64,000 nucleotides of DNA from G965213525 sp965213525 (GTDB lineage Bacteria; Actinomycetota; Acidimicrobiia; Acidimicrobiales; Poriferisodalaceae), in assembly GCA_965213525.1 (NCBI GenBank), contig OZ243889.1, positions 2,232,001-2,296,000 on the forward strand, given 5' to 3'. The notes beneath the pieces were generated by a model, which was given only the letters and a program-made list of their open reading frames with translations, ran no database searches and was not told the DNA's origin. Shown one piece after another: positions 8,697-20,835 of this stretch (positions are counted from its first letter, which is position 1; each line of letters begins with the position of its first letter). A program made the position numbers and the translations under genes.

Positions 8697-9497
8697 ATGG
8701 CAGCGCCCACCGCCGAACGCCCCACGAGCCGGCCGGTCCCCCCCCGCCGACCCCGCAAGAAGCCGGCGCCGTGGCCGCTCAGCCTCTACCAGACCGCGGT
8801 GGGCAAGAAGTGGGTCATGGCCATCACCGGCATCGGCCTCATCGGCTACGTGGTCGCCCACATGTTCGGCAACCTCAAGCTGTTCCTGGGCGCCGAGGGC
8901 ATCTACCACTACGGCGAGTTCTTGCGCGACATGGGCGAACCGATCTTTCCCCGCACCGTGGTGCTGTGGCTGCTGCGCCTCGGGCTCATCACCTTCTTCG
9001 CCCTGCACATCCACTCCGCCTACACCCTCACCCGCATGAACCAGGCGTCACGATCGACGCGGTACCAGGGCGGGCGCGACTACCAAGCGGCCAACTTCGC
9101 CAGCCGCACGATGCGCTGGACCGGCATCATCGTCGGGCTCTTCGTGCTGTTCCACCTCGCCGACCTCACCTGGGGCTGGACCAGTGACGACTGGGTGCGC
9201 GGCGACGTCTACAACAACGTCGTCGACAGCTTCCAACGATGGCCGGTGGCGCTCCTCTACATCGTGGCCAACATCGCGCTCGGCATCCACATCTTCCACG
9301 GGGCCTGGTCGATGTTCCAGAGCCTCGGCATCAACAACCCGGCCTACAACCGGCTGCGCCAGGGCCTGGCGTACACGCTGGCGGCCGTCATCGTCATCGG
9401 CAACCTGGCCTTCCCCATCGCCGTGCTGACTGGCGCCCTCGACCACGTCGAGCCGACCTACCTCGAGGAGGCCGCAGCGCTCCTCACCCGGATCTGA
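8697..9497 (+). CDS. sdhC: Succinate dehydrogenase cytochrome b558-type membrane subunit
   Basis: The 266-residue protein starts at ATG 8697, with GGAG about 9 nt upstream. After a Pro/Arg-rich cytosolic N-terminus it has five hydrophobic segments: WVMAITGIGLIGYVVAHMFG, VVLWLLRLGLITFFALHIH, IIVGLFVLFHLADLTW, LLYIVANIALGIHIFHG and LAAVIVIGNLAFPIAVL. His residues in VAHMFG, ALHIHS, LFHLAD and GIHIFHG are placed to bind two hemes. This is the single-chain di-heme membrane anchor of the b558 family, which passes electrons between the Fe-S subunit and quinone. The flavoprotein and Fe-S genes follow directly, so no separate sdhD is expected. Confidence 0.95.
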   Translation: MAAPTAERPTSRPVPPRRPRKKPAPWPLSLYQTAVGKKWVMAITGIGLIGYVVAHMFGNLKLFLGAEGIYHYGEFLRDMGEPIFPRTVVLWLLRLGLITFFALHIHSAYTLTRMNQASRSTRYQGGRDYQAANFASRTMRWTGIIVGLFVLFHLADLTWGWTSDDWVRGDVYNNVVDSFQRWPVALLYIVANIALGIHIFHGAWSMFQSLGINNPAYNRLRQGLAYTLAAVIVIGNLAFPIAVLTGALDHVEPTYLEEAAALLTRI

Positions 9498-9508
9498 GGA
9501 GCTTGATC

Positions 9509-11427
<1,919 letters not shown>

Positions 11428-11431
<4 letters not shown>

Positions 11432-12300
11432 CAGCCCGATCCGAGCGCGCCGGCCAGACCACCGCCAGCCCGAGCGCGCCCGACGACGCCGTCGTGGCGA
11501 CGCCTCCGGCGGCGACCGACGGCGACGCCCACCACATGCACATCACCCTCAAGGTCTGGCGCCAGGCCGGCCCCGAGGCCCCCGGTCGCTTCGAGACCTA
11601 CGAGGTCCCCGGCGTCAAGGAGGAGATGTCGCTGCTCGAGATGCTCGACGTCGTCAACGAGCGCCTCATCGAGAACCACGAGGAGGCCATCACCTTCGAG
11701 TCCGACTGCCGTGAGGGCATCTGCGGCACCTGTGGCCTCATGGTCGACGGGCAGGCCCACGGGCCGGTCAAGGGCGCTGCCACCTGCCAGGTGCACATGC
11801 GGGTCTTCCGGGACGGCCAGACGATCACGATCGAGCCGTGGCGGGCGTCGGGGTTCCCGATCCTCAAGGACTGCGCCGTCGACCGCCAGGCCTTCGACCA
11901 CATCATCGAGGCCGGTGGGTACATCTCGGCCCCGACCGGATCGGCACCCGACGCCAACCTCCAGCTCATCCCCAAGGCCGCAGCCGACGCAGCCATGGAC
12001 GCCGCCCAGTGCATCGGGTGCGGCGCCTGTGTGGCGGCGTGTCCGAACTCTGCGGCCCAGCTGTTCACCGCAGCCAAGGTCAGCCACCTCTCGCTGCTGC
12101 CCCAGGGCCAGGCCGAGCGCTGGGGCCGGGTGCGCGAGATGGTCGACACGATGGAGGAGTACTTCGGCTCCTGCACCAACCACGGTGAGTGCCAGGTGGC
12201 GTGCCCGAAGGAGATCTCGGTCGACTTCATCGCCCTCATGAACCGCGACTACGTCGCCTCGATCACCAAGAACCGCAAGCTCGCCGGCCGGCACATGTAG
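11428..12300 (+). CDS. sdhB: Succinate dehydrogenase iron-sulfur subunit
   Basis: The 290-residue protein starts at GTG 11428 inside the sdhA stop (GTGA overlap). It carries all three cluster motifs. The [2Fe-2S] set is DCREGICGTCGLMVDG plus a later AATCQ. The second is CIGCGACVAACPNSA. The third is spread over CTNHGECQVACPKEI. It relays electrons from FAD to the heme-containing SdhC. Compared with common SdhB proteins it has an N-terminal extension of about 30 residues rich in Ala/Ser/Thr. The gene closes the operon, and the next gene is convergent. Confidence 0.96.
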
Positions 12301-12310
12301 CTCGGGCTGC

Positions 12311-13159
12311 TCAGGCGCCGACCCCGCTGGTGCCCGCCGAGTCCCAGCGGGCCAGGCCCCGGCCGGTCCGGCCGTCCGAGGCGCTCATGGCGACCGTGGC
12401 GAAGGCGTGTTCGCCGTCGCGCCAACGCCAGGTGGCTGCGTCGACCGGGGCGCAGGACGCCGTCGCACGCCGGTCCTTGACGGTCACGTGGCGGGGCAGC
12501 TCCCGGCCGCTCCAGCGGCTGGCCGAGTCGTGCACCACCGCGGCCGTCCCGACCCGCCCGGCCACCACCACCCCCGCGTGCCGAGCCCGGCGCCGGCCCC
12601 GGGCCCCGTCCCACCCGTCGACCACGTGGCGGACGCCGACCCGTTCGAGGACCCCGTCCACCCGACAGGGTTGGCCGTAGGCGAGACCCGAACCGACGGC
12701 TGGCCCGGTGGCCTCCCACTCGAGGTCGTGGGCGAGGCCGTCCGGGTCGCCCCACCCCGTCCCGAGACCGTCGGACGGGTCGTCGTGGGCGACGGCGGTG
12801 GCCTCGAGGGCCAGGCTCCAGCGGGCCAGGGGCTCTTCGCAGACGTGATGGGCCCACGCCCCGTGACCCCGCACCTCGAGGTAGCGTTCGGGCCGGGGCC
12901 AGGCCAGGTCGTCATCGATGGTCAGCACGCCTCGGCCGTCTCCGACCAGCACGACCGCCAACCACGAGCGGCGCGCCGTGTGATCGAGGACGAGCTCGTG
13001 CCACAGGGCCGTGCCGCAAGGGCCCCACGCAGCGAACCACCACGACTGTCGGCCAGAGGCCGGCGCCGGCCCGGCACGCTCGTGTCGTTCGGCCGGCCTC
13101 ACGTCGGGGCGGTCGGACTTGACGCCCGGAGCGGGAGCTGACGGGCGGCCGGGTGCCAC
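12311..13159 (-). CDS. Hypothetical protein, 282 aa, possibly a lipocalin/AttH-like beta-barrel
   Basis: The GTG at 13159 is preceded at 7 nt by TACGCT on the same strand, suggesting a leaderless start; the longer upstream frame belongs to an antisense reading of the next gene. Recognisable segments are SWWFAAWGPCGTALWHEL, WLAVVLVGDGRGVLTIDDDL, YLEVRGHGAWAHHVCEEP and LARWSLALEATAVAHDD. The alternation of aromatic and polar strands resembles carotenoid hydratase/AttH-like barrel proteins, but I cannot prove that relation. No signal peptide or membrane segment is visible. It is transcribed divergently from the SCP2-like gene through an overlapping promoter. Confidence 0.65.
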   Translation of the reverse strand: MAPGRPSAPAPGVKSDRPDVRPAERHERAGPAPASGRQSWWFAAWGPCGTALWHELVLDHTARRSWLAVVLVGDGRGVLTIDDDLAWPRPERYLEVRGHGAWAHHVCEEPLARWSLALEATAVAHDDPSDGLGTGWGDPDGLAHDLEWEATGPAVGSGLAYGQPCRVDGVLERVGVRHVVDGWDGARGRRRARHAGVVVAGRVGTAAVVHDSASRWSGRELPRHVTVKDRRATASCAPVDAATWRWRDGEHAFATVAMSASDGRTGRGLARWDSAGTSGVGA

Positions 13160-13166
13160 ATCGAGC

Positions 13167-13176
13167 AGCGTAGGCT
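13167..13176. promoter_or_regulatory. Overlapping divergent -10 boxes
   Basis: TAGGCT at 13171-13176 ends 7 nt before the GTG at 13184. On the other strand TACGCT (rc of 13167-13172) ends 7 nt before the GTG at 13159. The two hexamers share the TA at 13171-13172. The starts are only 24 bp apart, so RNA polymerase can serve one gene at a time. Confidence 0.6.
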
Positions 13177-13183
13177 CGCCCTG

Positions 13184-13624
13184 GTGCTCGACTACCTGTC
13201 CGCCGAGTGGATCGATCGGTTGCGCCAGGTGGCGTCGGCGGATGTCGACCTCCCCAACAGCGCGTCCGGCGAAGCGGTCGTCACCCTCCAGCAGCACGTC
13301 ACCCGGGCACCCGGCGGGGACGCGGCGTACTACGTGACCGTCGGCGGGGGTGAGGTGTTCGTCCAGGCCGGTACGGCCCGCCGAGCTGACCTCACGTTCT
13401 CCCAGGACTACGACACCGCCGTCGGCGTGGCGACCGGCGAGCTGAACGCCCTTGACGCCGTGCGGGACGGCCGGGTCACCCTGACCGGCGATCCCGGTGT
13501 GCTGGCCGACCACGTCGAGGTGCTCAAGGCCCTCGACGGGGTGTTCGCCGAGGTTCGTCGACACACGGCGTACCCCCCGTCCCCGGCGGCGGGCCGCCGG
13601 GACGCCTCGACCCGCCGGGCCTGA
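13184..13624 (+). CDS. SCP2 sterol-carrier-fold protein
   Basis: The 146-residue protein starts at GTG 13184 and begins MLDYLSAEWIDRLRQVASAD. It has the SCP2 pattern: a helical start, then a sheet with YYVTVGGGEVFVQAGTARRA, DLTFSQDYDTAVGVATGELN and ALDAVRDGRVTLTGDPGVLA, where the G+xxxxGD element is characteristic. SCP2-like proteins bind lipids or acyl chains in a hydrophobic tunnel. The following Fpg-like gene begins 1 nt after its stop, so the two form an operon, although no functional link is obvious. The ligand is unknown. Confidence 0.75.
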   Translation: MLDYLSAEWIDRLRQVASADVDLPNSASGEAVVTLQQHVTRAPGGDAAYYVTVGGGEVFVQAGTARRADLTFSQDYDTAVGVATGELNALDAVRDGRVTLTGDPGVLADHVEVLKALDGVFAEVRRHTAYPPSPAAGRRDASTRRA

Positions 13625-13625
13625 G

Positions 13626-14462
13626 GTGCCCGAGCTGCCCGAGGTGCGCGCCCACGCCGAACGCCTCGATGGCCGGCTCGCCGGAGCCACCCTCGACCGG
13701 CTCGAGGCGCTCAGCTTCACCGCCCTCAAGACCGCCGACCCCCCGCCCGAGGCCCTCGCCGGCCGTCGCCTCGACGCCGTCACCCAGCGGGGCAAGTACC
13801 TGCTGTTGACCTTCGACGACCTGACCGCCGTCGTGCACCTGATGCAGGGTGGACGCCTGCGCCCTGACCCCAAGCGGGCGGCCCGGCCACGCAACGGCCT
13901 GGTCCGGTTCCGCTTCGAGGGCGACGAGGCGTTGCTGCTCTCTGAAGCCGGGCGCGAGCACCGCGCCGGGGTGTGGGTCATCGCCGGTGATCCCCTCGAC
14001 GACGAGCCGTTGGACCGCCTCGGGCCCGAGGCCGATGCCGTCGATGCCCCCACCCTGCTCGGACTGCTGCGCGTCGACCGACAGCGCCTCCACAACTGGT
14101 TGCGTGACCAACGCCACCTGGCCGGCATCGGCCGGCGGCTCGCCAACGAGGTGTGCTGGCGGGCCCGCGTCTCGCCCTTCGCCAGCACGGCCCGCCTCGA
14201 TGCTGCCGACGCCGAGGTCCTGGTCGCTGCCATCGGCGAGGCCATCGAGGAGGGTCTGGCCGACGAACGCCGCCGTGACGAGATGAGCTCGTCGGCGCAA
14301 CGTCCCGGCGGGGTGCACGGGCGCGTCGGCCAACCGTGCCCTCGCTGCGGGGACGTCGTCCGTGAGGTGTCCTACAGCGGGTACACCGTCGCCTACTGCG
14401 CCACCGAGCAGACCGGCGGCAAGGTGCTGGCCGACAACACCACCAGCCGCTTCTTGAAGTGA
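13626..14462 (+). CDS. Fpg/Nei-family DNA glycosylase-like protein with incomplete zinc finger
   Basis: The 278-residue protein starts at GTG 13626 with PELPEV, whose Pro is the nucleophile and first Glu the acid in the family once Met is removed. Other family marks are RRLDAVTQRGKYLLLTFDD, VVHLMQGGRL, the H2TH region ending HLAGIGRRLANEVCWRA, and the C-terminal finger. The finger reads CPRCGDVV, then YCATEQTGGK, where relatives have YCxxCQTGGK. One of four zinc Cys is replaced by Glu, and the usual LADRR is LADNT. Such enzymes remove oxidised bases and cut the strand by beta,delta-elimination. The altered finger may weaken activity. The family assignment is strong. Confidence 0.88.
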   Translation: MPELPEVRAHAERLDGRLAGATLDRLEALSFTALKTADPPPEALAGRRLDAVTQRGKYLLLTFDDLTAVVHLMQGGRLRPDPKRAARPRNGLVRFRFEGDEALLLSEAGREHRAGVWVIAGDPLDDEPLDRLGPEADAVDAPTLLGLLRVDRQRLHNWLRDQRHLAGIGRRLANEVCWRARVSPFASTARLDAADAEVLVAAIGEAIEEGLADERRRDEMSSSAQRPGGVHGRVGQPCPRCGDVVREVSYSGYTVAYCATEQTGGKVLADNTTSRFLK

Positions 14463-14464
14463 GC

Positions 14465-14515
14465 CTCGTCGTGGGGCCACCCGGCCGGCCGACGGCGGCC
14501 CGGGACAGCGACGAG
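14465..14515. terminator. Possible shared terminator between convergent genes
   Basis: Between the stops of the Fpg-like gene and mdh, CTCGTCG at 14465-14471 pairs with CGACGAG at 14509-14515, and GGGCC at 14474-14478 pairs with GGCCC at 14497-14501. There is no T-run, so this is only a structural candidate. Confidence 0.3.
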
Positions 14516-14519
14516 CCCC

Positions 14520-15512
14520 TCAGCCGCCGAGCAACCCCATCTCGGACACGCTGTCGCGCTCCTCGGCCAGCTCGGCCCAGGTGGCCTCCATGCGTCCGCG
14601 GCTGAAGTCGTCGACGTCTAGACCGTCGACGATCGACCACGAGCCGTCCGAGGTGGTCACCGGGAACGAGCTGATGAGCCCGTCGGGGCACCCGTAGGAG
14701 CCGTCAGAGGGCACCGCCATCGACACCCAGTCGCCCGAGGCCGAGCCGAGTGCCCAGTCACGCACGTGGTCGACGGCCGCCGAGGCCGCCGAGGCCGCCG
14801 AGGACGCCCCCCGGGCCTCGATGATCGCTGCCCCCCGCTTCTGCACGGTGGGGATGAACTCGCCCTCCAACCACTGCTGGTCGTCGATCACCTCGGCGGC
14901 GACCTGCCCGTCGATCTCGGCGTGGAACAGGTCGGGGTACTGGGTGGCCGAGTGGTTGCCCCAGATGGTCATGCGGGAGATGTCGTTGACGCTCACCTCG
15001 GCCTTGGCCGCCACCTGGGCGAGTGCCCGGTTGTGGTCCAGGCGGGTCATGGCGCTGAAGTTCTCTTCGGCCAACTTCGGCGCGTTGCGCATGGCGATCA
15101 GGCAGTTCGTGTTGGCCGGGTTGCCGACGACCAGCACCTTGCACCCGGGGTCAGCGGCATCAGAGAGGGCCTTGCCCTGGGTGGTGAAGATCGCCCCGTT
15201 GGCCTCGAGCAGGTCGGCGCGCTCCATGCCCTTGGTGCGAGGCCGCGAACCGACGAGCAGGGCGATGTCGGCGCCTTCGAACGCCTCGGTCGCCTCGGCG
15301 GTCTGCACCATCCCGGCGAGCAGTGGGAAGGCGCAGTCGTCGAGCTCCATGCCCACCCCGCGCAGCGCGTCGAGGGCCGGGGGGATCTCGAGCATCTGGA
15401 GGATCACGGGCTGGTCGGGGCCGAGCATCGCTCCGGAGGCGATGCGGAACACGAGGCTGTAGCCGATCTGGCCGGCGGCTCCGGTGACGGCGACGCGGAC
15501 GGGTTCACTCAC
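14520..15512 (-). CDS. mdh: Malate dehydrogenase
   Basis: The 330-residue NAD-dependent enzyme begins MSEPVRVAVTGAAGQIGYSL, with the GxxGxxG dinucleotide loop at residues 11-17. The substrate Arg loop is LLVGSRPRTKGMERADLL and the catalytic His is in MTIWGNHSATQYPD. It converts malate to oxaloacetate in the TCA cycle. It is of the cytosolic-type (Thermus/actinobacterial) MDH branch by these motifs and by length. An AAGGAG ribosome site precedes the GTG start. An Ala/Ser-rich insert (ASSAASAASAAVDHV) lies in the C-terminal half. The ABC exporter genes lie immediately upstream on the same strand, with 27 nt between. Confidence 0.97.
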   Translation of the reverse strand: MSEPVRVAVTGAAGQIGYSLVFRIASGAMLGPDQPVILQMLEIPPALDALRGVGMELDDCAFPLLAGMVQTAEATEAFEGADIALLVGSRPRTKGMERADLLEANGAIFTTQGKALSDAADPGCKVLVVGNPANTNCLIAMRNAPKLAEENFSAMTRLDHNRALAQVAAKAEVSVNDISRMTIWGNHSATQYPDLFHAEIDGQVAAEVIDDQQWLEGEFIPTVQKRGAAIIEARGASSAASAASAAVDHVRDWALGSASGDWVSMAVPSDGSYGCPDGLISSFPVTTSDGSWSIVDGLDVDDFSRGRMEATWAELAEERDSVSEMGLLGG

Positions 15513-15539
15513 CTGGGGGGCTCCTTGGTCACGACGACC

Positions 15540-17429
15540 TCAGCGACCGTAGTCGTCGTACCCGTCGGCGGACACGGGGACCCCGGCCGTGCCGATCGCC
15601 CCCACCCAGCTGGCGTGCAGGGCGGCGTAGACCCCCCCGGCGGCGACGAGTTCGTCGTGGTGGCCCCGCTCGACGATGCGGCCCCGATCGAACACCAGCA
15701 CCAGGTCGGCGGCCTCGGCGGTGGCGAGTCGGTGGGCGACGGTGACCGTCGTCCGTCCGGCAGCCAACCGGGCCAGCGCGGTGGCCAGGGCCCGTTCGGT
15801 CTCTGGGTCGACGTTGCTCGTGGCCTCGTCCAGCACGAGCAGCCCCGGGTCGGCCAGCTGGGCCCGGCACAGCGCCACGAGCTGACGCTCACCGACCGAC
15901 AGCCGTCCGCCCCGCTCGCCGAGCTCGGTGTCGAGCCCGTCGGGCAGGCGCTGCGCCCACCACCCCAGCCCCAGGGCATCCACCGCCGCCTCGACGTCGT
16001 CGTCGGTGGCGTCGACGCGCCCGGCCCGGATGTTCTCCCTGATGCTGGTGGAGAACAGGAAGCCGTCCTGGGGCACCATGCGCAGATGGCCGTGGCGGGC
16101 CGCGGGGGACACCTCGCTCAGCGGCACCCCGCCGATGAGGATGCGGCCCGTCGTCGGGTCGGCCAGGCGCACCAGCAGCTTGGCGAAGGTGCTCTTGCCC
16201 GAGCCGGTCTCACCGACGATGGCCACATCGGCGCCGGGTTCGAGGTCGACGTCGACGTCGACGAGGACCGGGTCGCCGGTCCGGTACGAGAACCCGACCC
16301 GCTCGGCGCTCACCGACAACGGCCCGCTAGCCAGCTCGGCGCCCGGGTCGGGCTCGACGACGTCGACCGGGGTGGCCAACAGCACCAGCACCTTGCGCCA
16401 CCCGGCGATGGCGGTCTGGGTCTGGTCGAGCACCTCGGTGAGCTCGGCGATCGGGTTGAACAACAAGGTGACGAGGAAGACGAAGGCGACCACCTCGCCG
16501 AGCTCGAGGCCCCGCCCGGGCCCCGCCGCCGCCCCGACGATCACGACGGCGGCCAGGGCGGCCGCACCGAACAGCTCGTTGATCGGGAAGCTGATCGCTC
16601 CGTAGCGGTTCGCTCGGTACCTCGCCCGCTCGACGCCCCGGGCGGCGTCGCGCAGCCGGGCCTCGCTGCGACCCTGCAGCGCGTGGGCGCGCACGACGTG
16701 GGCGCCGCCCAGCTCCTCGGAGAAGGCGGTCCCCTGGTCTGACACCGTGCTGCGCAGCGCGTCGTGGGCGGCGAGCTGACGGCGCTGCAGCCACCGGAAG
16801 GCCAGCGGCAGGGGCAGGCACACGACGAGCACGACACCGGCGAGCTGCCAGCTGTAGATCGCCATGACCACCAGGGTCACCGCGACGAGGGTGGAGTTCA
16901 CGATCCACGACAGCCCACCCCACTCAGCGAAGCGGGCGAGCGCATCGATGTCGGTGGTGACCCTGGTGACGGTGGCACCGGCCGCCCGCTCGTTGTGGTC
17001 AGCGATCGAGAGCCGGTGGAGGTGCGCGAAGGCCCGGACCCGCAGGTCCCTCAGGGCGTCCTCGGATGCCGTGATGAGCCGTGTGAACGTGATGGCCTGA
17101 GCGACCCAGGTGGCGGCGATCACGACGACGGCGATGGCGCAGGCCACTGCGACGAACCCGCCGTCGAAGCCGTCGTCGGCGACGATCCCGCGGTCGACGG
17201 TCTGTTGGACCAGCAGGGGGATGGCCACCCGACCGAGGGCGGCGGCGAAGGCCATGGCGAGCGTCGCCCGCACGCCACGTCGCAAGCCGGGGCTATCAGC
17301 GAGCCCCGCCCGCAGGACGGCCCAGGCACCTGCGGCCTCGAGCTCATCGATGCCGGGCGCGGTCTCGGTCCGAGCACCGACGGCCGCTGGGGCCCGGCCG
17401 CCGTCGACGGGCGGCTCAGCAGCGCTCAC
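15540..17429 (-). CDS. ABC exporter half-transporter, catalytically canonical Walker B subunit
   Basis: The 629-residue protein has an N-terminal membrane domain with about six helices (first clear one ATLAMAFAAALGRVAIPLLV) and a C-terminal nucleotide-binding domain. Walker A is GETGSGKST. The signature is LSVGERQ, deviating from LSGGQ. Walker B is LLVLDEATSNVD, with the catalytic Glu, and the H-loop is TVAHRL. It overlaps the upstream ABC gene by 4 nt, so the two are translated together and should form a heterodimer. The partner has the complementary pattern of intact and altered motifs. Substrate is unknown; multidrug or lipid export is typical for the family. Confidence 0.92.
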   Translation of the reverse strand: MSAAEPPVDGGRAPAAVGARTETAPGIDELEAAGAWAVLRAGLADSPGLRRGVRATLAMAFAAALGRVAIPLLVQQTVDRGIVADDGFDGGFVAVACAIAVVVIAATWVAQAITFTRLITASEDALRDLRVRAFAHLHRLSIADHNERAAGATVTRVTTDIDALARFAEWGGLSWIVNSTLVAVTLVVMAIYSWQLAGVVLVVCLPLPLAFRWLQRRQLAAHDALRSTVSDQGTAFSEELGGAHVVRAHALQGRSEARLRDAARGVERARYRANRYGAISFPINELFGAAALAAVVIVGAAAGPGRGLELGEVVAFVFLVTLLFNPIAELTEVLDQTQTAIAGWRKVLVLLATPVDVVEPDPGAELASGPLSVSAERVGFSYRTGDPVLVDVDVDLEPGADVAIVGETGSGKSTFAKLLVRLADPTTGRILIGGVPLSEVSPAARHGHLRMVPQDGFLFSTSIRENIRAGRVDATDDDVEAAVDALGLGWWAQRLPDGLDTELGERGGRLSVGERQLVALCRAQLADPGLLVLDEATSNVDPETERALATALARLAAGRTTVTVAHRLATAEAADLVLVFDRGRIVERGHHDELVAAGGVYAALHASWVGAIGTAGVPVSADGYDDYGR

Positions 17430-19177
17430 GGCGCCGCCGCCCGCTCGTAGGCGGCGACGAGCGCCTCGTACTCGTCGATCGCCAGCAGCTCGTCGTGGGG
17501 ACCTGCGGCGATGACCTGACCGTGGCGGAAGAAGGCCACCCGGTCGGCCAGGCGGATCGTGGAGGGACGTTGGGCGATGATGACGGTCGTGGCGCGCAGG
17601 TGCCGGCGCAGGCCGTCGAGGATCTCGGCCTCGACCGACGGGTCGATGGCCGAGGTGGCGTCGTCGAGCAGCAGCAGGCGCGGCGAGCCGATGAGGCCGC
17701 GAGCCAGGGCCACCCGCTGGCGCTGGCCACCCGACAGGGTGACGCCCCGCTCACCGACGACGGTGTCAAGACCCCGAGGCAGATCGTCCACGAAGCGGTC
17801 GACGCTGGCGACCGCCAAGGCGTCGGCGAGCTCGGCGTCATCGACGTCACGACCGAGCGTCACGTTCTCGCGCACCGTGTCGGCGAACAGGAACGACTCC
17901 TGGAACACCAGCGTCACCGCCCCGGCCCGTTCGACCGGGTCGACCTCGCCGAGTGGCACCCCGCCGAGCTCGATGCTGCCCGCCGACGGCGGTTCGAGCC
18001 CGGCCAACAGGGTGCACAGCGTGCTCTTGCCCGCCCCGGTCGAGCCGACGACCGCCAGGATCTCCCCGGCGCCCACGTCGAGATCGACGCCGTCGAGCAC
18101 GGGCGGTCCGTCGAAGCCGAAGCGCAGGTCGCGCACCGTGAGCGTCAGGTCACCGGGCGGCAGGCCCCGCCCCCCGTCGTTGCGCTCCTCGCTCGTGCGG
18201 TCGAGCAGGGCGTCGAGGCGGTCGACGGCGACGACCGAGCGGGGCAGCTCCTCGAGCAGGTAGCCGAGCACCCTCATGGGGAAGGCGAGCAGCTGGAACA
18301 GCGCGACCGACTGCACGATGTCACCCGGGGTGACCTCGCCGTGGGAGGAGCGCCACGCCCCGACGCCGACGAGGGCGACGATGCCGAGGCTGGGGATCGT
18401 GTCGAGGGTCGGTTCGAAGCGGGCCCGCAGGCGCCCGACGTCCATCCGGGCGGTGCGCAGGTCATCGGCCGAGCGGGCGAGCCGATCGACCTCCAGGCGC
18501 TGACGACCCAGCGTCTTGACCACGAGCGCCCCGGCGAAGGACTCGTGCACGACGCTGGCCACATCACCCATCGAGCGCTGCACGTCGGCTGCGGGCCGCT
18601 CGACCCGGGACGTGTAGGCCCGGTTCAACACGGTGAGGGCGGGGAAGACCATCAGCCCGATCACGAGGAACCACACGTCGATCAGGGCCAGGCTCAACAG
18701 GCTGAACAGCACGAGGGCGACCACGGCCACCCCGAAGGGGACCGGGTGGAGGAACTCCGAGGTGACCTCGACGTCGCTGTCGGCGTGGGCCAACAGCTCA
18801 CCGGTCGGCTGGCGGCGGTGGTCGGCGAGCGGCATGCGCACGAACCGCCGGGCCAGCTGCTCGCGCAACGTTCGCTGGAAGCTGGCGGCGGTGGCGCCGG
18901 CGTAGTAGCGCCGGGTGACCACGCCCACGGTGCGGATGAGGGCCAGCCCGACGAGCACGGCGACCGCAGCGAGCACCGTCGAGGTGTCGACCCCGGTGCC
19001 GTCGAAGGCCGGCACCAAGACGTCGTCGGTGATGCTGCCCAACACGACGGTGGCGAGCACGGCGGTGGCCGCGAAGACGAGCGCGCCGACGATGGCGACG
19101 GTGAAGGGGACCGGGTGGGCCCGCACCGCTCGAGAGAGCAGACGAGCGCCGCGCCGGTACAGCGAGACGGGTTGCAC
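17426..19177 (-). CDS. ABC exporter half-transporter, degenerate Walker B subunit
   Basis: The 583-residue protein has six predicted membrane helices (e.g. FTVAIVGALVFAATAVLATV, VAVVALVLFSLLSLALI) and an ATPase domain. Walker A is GSTGAGKST, the signature is a canonical LSGGQRQR, and Walker B is LLLLDDATSAID, with Asp in place of the catalytic Glu. Combined with the partner's LSVGERQ, one composite ATP site is predicted intact and the other inactive, as in TM287/288-type heterodimeric exporters (family knowledge). It is the first gene of the pair, and mdh follows. A regulator is not adjacent. Confidence 0.92.
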   Translation of the reverse strand: MQPVSLYRRGARLLSRAVRAHPVPFTVAIVGALVFAATAVLATVVLGSITDDVLVPAFDGTGVDTSTVLAAVAVLVGLALIRTVGVVTRRYYAGATAASFQRTLREQLARRFVRMPLADHRRQPTGELLAHADSDVEVTSEFLHPVPFGVAVVALVLFSLLSLALIDVWFLVIGLMVFPALTVLNRAYTSRVERPAADVQRSMGDVASVVHESFAGALVVKTLGRQRLEVDRLARSADDLRTARMDVGRLRARFEPTLDTIPSLGIVALVGVGAWRSSHGEVTPGDIVQSVALFQLLAFPMRVLGYLLEELPRSVVAVDRLDALLDRTSEERNDGGRGLPPGDLTLTVRDLRFGFDGPPVLDGVDLDVGAGEILAVVGSTGAGKSTLCTLLAGLEPPSAGSIELGGVPLGEVDPVERAGAVTLVFQESFLFADTVRENVTLGRDVDDAELADALAVASVDRFVDDLPRGLDTVVGERGVTLSGGQRQRVALARGLIGSPRLLLLDDATSAIDPSVEAEILDGLRRHLRATTVIIAQRPSTIRLADRVAFFRHGQVIAAGPHDELLAIDEYEALVAAYERAAAP

Positions 19178-19358
19178 GGGCGATCCCGGGGGTCAGGCGC
19201 GGACGTCCCCACGGTATCCAGCCCGGGCCCACGGGTGTCTGGCAGTTTGCACGCCACGGCCCCTCGAGCCGAGCGACGAGGTCGCCTGGCGATGACGGGC
19301 CGAGCGCCGCCCCCGGGACGGCCGCTCGACTTCGAGGGCCGACCCGGGGGACGAGCGA

Positions 19359-20783
<1,425 letters not shown>

Positions 20784-20835
20784 GAGGGTTCTCCTTCGTC
20801 GTCTGTGACCTCAGTCTCTCACCGCATCGAGCAGT

